61,944 nt of DNA from Edaphobacter aggregans (GTDB lineage Bacteria > Acidobacteriota > Terriglobia > Terriglobales > Acidobacteriaceae), in NCBI GenBank assembly GCA_022736715.1, contig DZDJ01000006.1:1-61944 (forward strand), given 5' to 3'. Made by a program: the position numbers and the translations under genes. The notes under the pieces were generated by a model. It was given only the letters and a program-made list of their open reading frames with translations, was not told where the DNA came from and did not search any database. This document shows, in pieces, positions 59,652-61,944 of this stretch. Positions within the stretch are counted from its first letter, which is position 1; the number at the start of each line of letters is the position of its first letter.

Positions 59652-61553
59652 TCAGCCCACCAGTTGTTTGCGGCGGATGCGCGCCAGGCAGGGCTTTGCC
59701 TCCAGCAGCGCCGCCTCTACCGTAAGCCCGTATTTCCTGCGCAGCGCATCCGGCTTGCCATGCTCAATGAACTCATCCGGCCAGCCGATGCGCACCACCG
59801 GCACCGCGAGCTGCATCTCATTCAGCGCTTCCAGCACGGCCGAGCCAAAGCCGCCCATCAGCACATGGTCTTCAAAGGTCACAATCAGTCCCACGCGGCG
59901 GGCATAGCTCGCCAGCACTTCGCGGTCCAGCGGCTTGGTAAACCGTGGATTCACCACCGCGGCCGAGTAGCCTTCACGCTCCAGCGCCTGTGACATTTCC
60001 TGCGCCAGCGGCAGCATGGCCCCCAGGCCGAAGATGGCCACATCGCTGCCATCGCACACCACTTCCGCCTTGCCAATGGGAATCGCCACCGGCTCCGGCT
60101 TGACGGCAGCGCCAGGCCCGGTGCCGCGCGGGTAGCGGATCGCACAAGGGCCGTCATGCAGCATGGCCGTATACATCATGTCCGCCAGTTCGTCCTCATC
60201 CTTGGGCACCATGTGCACAATATTGGGAATGCCGCGCAGATAACTGATGTCGAACAGGCCGTGATGCGTCGGGCCATCGTCGCCGGAAAGCCCGCCACGG
60301 TCCATGCAGAAGACCACCGGCAGGTTCTGCAAACAGACGTCATGCACGATCGGGTCAAAGGCGCGCTGCAAAAACGTGGAGTAGATCGCGCAATATGGCT
60401 TGAATCCCCTGGTCGCCATGCCCGCGGCAAAAATCACCGCATGCTCTTCCGCAATGCCCACGTCAAAATAACGCTGCGGATGATGCGGCCGGAAGAGATC
60501 GAGCGCCGTGCCGTTGGGCATGGCCGCCGTAATGGCCACCACCTTTTCATTGCGGTCAGCCAGCCTGGTCAGTGATTCGGCAAAAATCTCCGAATAGGTC
60601 TTCTGCCCGGCAGACTTGGTCTCGCCCGTCGCCGGATCGTACGGCCCCAGCCCATGGAACTTCTTCTGCTTGTCCATCGCCGGTTGAAAACCGCGCCCCT
60701 TCTGCGTCAGCGCGTGCAACAGCACCGGCTTGTCCTGCTGCTTCAGAAAGCGGAAGGTCTCCACCATCAGCGGCAGGTTATGTCCATCCAGTGGCCCGTA
60801 GTAGGTCAGGCCAAACTCCTCAAACAGCACCGACGGCCACAGCAGGCTCTTGGCCGCCTCCTCGGCCTTGCGCGCCACGTTGCGCACTGCCTTGCCGCCA
60901 AAGCGCTCAATCAGCCGCGCTGCACTGTCATGCAGATGCGTGTAGTGCTCGTTGGTGACGATCTTGTGCAGATAGCTCGCAATTGCACCCACGTTGCGGT
61001 CAATCGACCACTCGTTGTCATTCAGCACAATGATCAGCCGCCTGGTCTGGCCGGCAATGTTGTTCAGCGCTTCAAAGGAAATGCCATTGGTGAAGGCCGC
61101 ATCCCCGGCAAAGGCCACCACATGCTCCTTGCCGCCCGCCAGGTCGCGCGCCACCGCCATGCCCAGAGCCGCGGAAAGCGCCGTCCCCGCATGGCCCGCG
61201 CCATAGCTGTCATGCTCGCTTTCCGTACGCAGCATAAAGCCGTTGAGCCCGCCCGGCTGCCGCATCGTCTCAAAGCGGTCATTCCGCCCGGTCAGCAGCT
61301 TGTGCACGTAGGTCTGATGGCTCACATCAAAGACAAAGTGGTCCTGCGGCGTATCGAAAACGTAGTGCATGGCCAGCGTCAGTTCCACAACGCCAAGGTT
61401 CGGCCCCAGATGTCCTCCTGTCTGCGACAACACCTGGATCATCCGCTCGCGGATCTCCTGCGCCAGCAATTCCAGCTCCGCCAGGCTCAGCTTCTTGACG
61501 TCGGCCGGGGATTGTATCGAGCAGAGCAATGCTTCTTCTTTCTGGTCCTGCAT
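59652..61553 (-). CDS. dxs: 1-deoxy-D-xylulose-5-phosphate synthase
   Basis: 633 residues. The thiamine-diphosphate region (GDAAFTNGISFEALNN, then NDNEWSID), the catalytic Glu in GIAEEHAVIFAAGMA and the transketolase C-terminal domain with VVNPRFTKPLD are present. It condenses pyruvate and glyceraldehyde-3-phosphate in the MEP isoprenoid pathway. GDAAFTNG differs from the more common GDGAMTAG version. AGGT with a T-rich spacer precedes the ATG. Confidence 0.96.
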   Translation of the reverse strand: MQDQKEEALLCSIQSPADVKKLSLAELELLAQEIRERMIQVLSQTGGHLGPNLGVVELTLAMHYVFDTPQDHFVFDVSHQTYVHKLLTGRNDRFETMRQPGGLNGFMLRTESEHDSYGAGHAGTALSAALGMAVARDLAGGKEHVVAFAGDAAFTNGISFEALNNIAGQTRRLIIVLNDNEWSIDRNVGAIASYLHKIVTNEHYTHLHDSAARLIERFGGKAVRNVARKAEEAAKSLLWPSVLFEEFGLTYYGPLDGHNLPLMVETFRFLKQQDKPVLLHALTQKGRGFQPAMDKQKKFHGLGPYDPATGETKSAGQKTYSEIFAESLTRLADRNEKVVAITAAMPNGTALDLFRPHHPQRYFDVGIAEEHAVIFAAGMATRGFKPYCAIYSTFLQRAFDPIVHDVCLQNLPVVFCMDRGGLSGDDGPTHHGLFDISYLRGIPNIVHMVPKDEDELADMMYTAMLHDGPCAIRYPRGTGPGAAVKPEPVAIPIGKAEVVCDGSDVAIFGLGAMLPLAQEMSQALEREGYSAAVVNPRFTKPLDREVLASYARRVGLIVTFEDHVLMGGFGSAVLEALNEMQLAVPVVRIGWPDEFIEHGKPDALRRKYGLTVEAALLEAKPCLARIRRKQLVG

Positions 61554-61637
61554 AAAAAAAACACCTGCTTTTCGGGCTGCCGGCTCATTTCACAGAGAAC
61601 ACCGTCTCTCCGCCAACATCCAAAGGATGCGCTTATG

Positions 61638-61659
61638 AAAAACGCCCCCATGCGGGGGC
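61638..61659 (-). terminator. Intrinsic terminator facing dxs
   Basis: GCCCCC-GCAT-GGGGGC followed by GTTTTTC, read leftward. It ends a transcript coming from the right edge of the window before dxs begins. Confidence 0.8.
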
Positions 61660-61727
61660 CTGTCGGCAAAGCTCCTGGGCAGTTACAACCACTGTCCTTA
61701 CCGCGATAGTTTCAGCAATTCAGTATA

Positions 61728-61925
61728 TCAAGTTATGAAACTTCTCCAGGGAATTTCGCCTGCCGCCTCGCCGCCGCCAGCCTCGCCCGCAGACAGGCAA
61801 AGCTCCATGCAGCGCTGCATACAGCCCTGGACCTCGTTTCTTCCGGGCCTTTTTTCTTTGGATGCCTGCCCGTGCGATGCCGTTTGATTCTCTTTGCGTA
61901 TCAGCCCTGGCTCCGGCAACTGCAC
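61728..61925 (-). CDS. Possible 65-residue protein upstream of dxs
   Basis: GTG start directly after AAGGAGCAGG, a strong ribosome-binding site. The product is polar with a Cys-rich patch (GCMQRCMELC, about 34-43) and no known domain. A terminator lies 68 bases past the stop, in keeping with a real transcript. It could also be chance within an untranslated RNA. Confidence 0.35.
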   Translation of the reverse strand: MQLPEPGLIRKENQTASHGQASKEKRPGRNEVQGCMQRCMELCLSAGEAGGGEAAGEIPWRSFIT

Positions 61926-61944
61926 CCTGCTCCTTCGATAAAAT

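Larger units (their letters stand above)
61554..61944. other. Region upstream of dxs
   Basis: It contains a leftward intrinsic terminator and a possible 65-residue leftward gene with a GTG start. The part next to dxs (61554-61637) should hold its promoter. Confidence 0.5.

Overview
The window reads as ordinary chromosome of a high-GC, Gram-negative soil bacterium, most likely Acidobacteriota (Terriglobia/Acidobacteriaceae type). This is inferred from the gene mix: outer-membrane porins, a TonB receptor, an mra/dcw cluster with a PASTA-bearing FtsI, a DUF308/HdeD protein, a FAS1 remnant, and many lipid and amino-sugar genes. No phage, plasmid, transposase gene or CRISPR array was seen.

Layout. 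1-3.1 kb: tRNA-Ser(GGA), an FrmR-like regulator with a palindromic operator, a porin and a VOC protein. 3.1-10.3 kb: FtsB-like protein, phosphohexomutase, CutA, BioY, an MqnD-like protein, a fatty-acid desaturase and a histidine kinase/OmpR regulator pair. 10.3-13.3 kb: a copZ-copA-csoR copper operon whose operator overlaps the ribosome-binding site and start codon of copZ. 13.3-13.8 kb: a gene-free stretch holding a small MITE-like element. 13.8-20.5 kb: an unknown 835-residue protein, a phosphatidylserine-decarboxylase-like protein, an Lgt-like membrane protein and a GT39-type glycosyltransferase; this looks like an undescribed lipid-modification locus. 20.5-28.1 kb: SDR, a small membrane protein, tandem UspA, a CRP/FNR regulator, an HdeD-like protein with a hairpin over its RBS, a coiled-coil porin and HppD.

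28.5-35.9 kb: an amino-sugar recycling locus with a GH20 hexosaminidase, NagA, and a 1312-residue fusion of a sodium/solute symporter, an internal signal-peptide-like segment, a class C serine hydrolase and a DUF1343/NamZ domain. 36.2-42.2 kb: a type III polyketide synthase and a sulfur-assimilation operon (siroheme-dependent sulfite/nitrite reductase, sirC, SUMT, a 53-residue peptide, YeiH). The reductase is preceded by a 29-codon leader peptide with seven cysteines and then a perfect intrinsic terminator, the architecture of a cysteine attenuator. 42.3-52 kb: cupin, PhoU, phenylalanine hydroxylase and the mra cluster (mraZ-rsmH-ftsL-ftsI-murE-murF, leftward) with a three-box MraZ operator. 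52.3-57.4 kb: DUF2127 protein, a truncated FAS1 pseudogene, a PiuC/TonB siderophore-receptor pair with candidate Fur boxes, and an SRPBCC protein. 57.5-61.9 kb: an aryl-sulfotransferase-like lipoprotein, a second copy of the MITE in opposite orientation with a 17-bp unit expanded to four, and dxs.

Main leads: the cysteine leader/terminator, the three-domain recycling fusion, the unknown/Psd-like/Lgt-like cluster, the paired MITE with TA flanks, and the copper operator that doubles as a ribosome-binding site.
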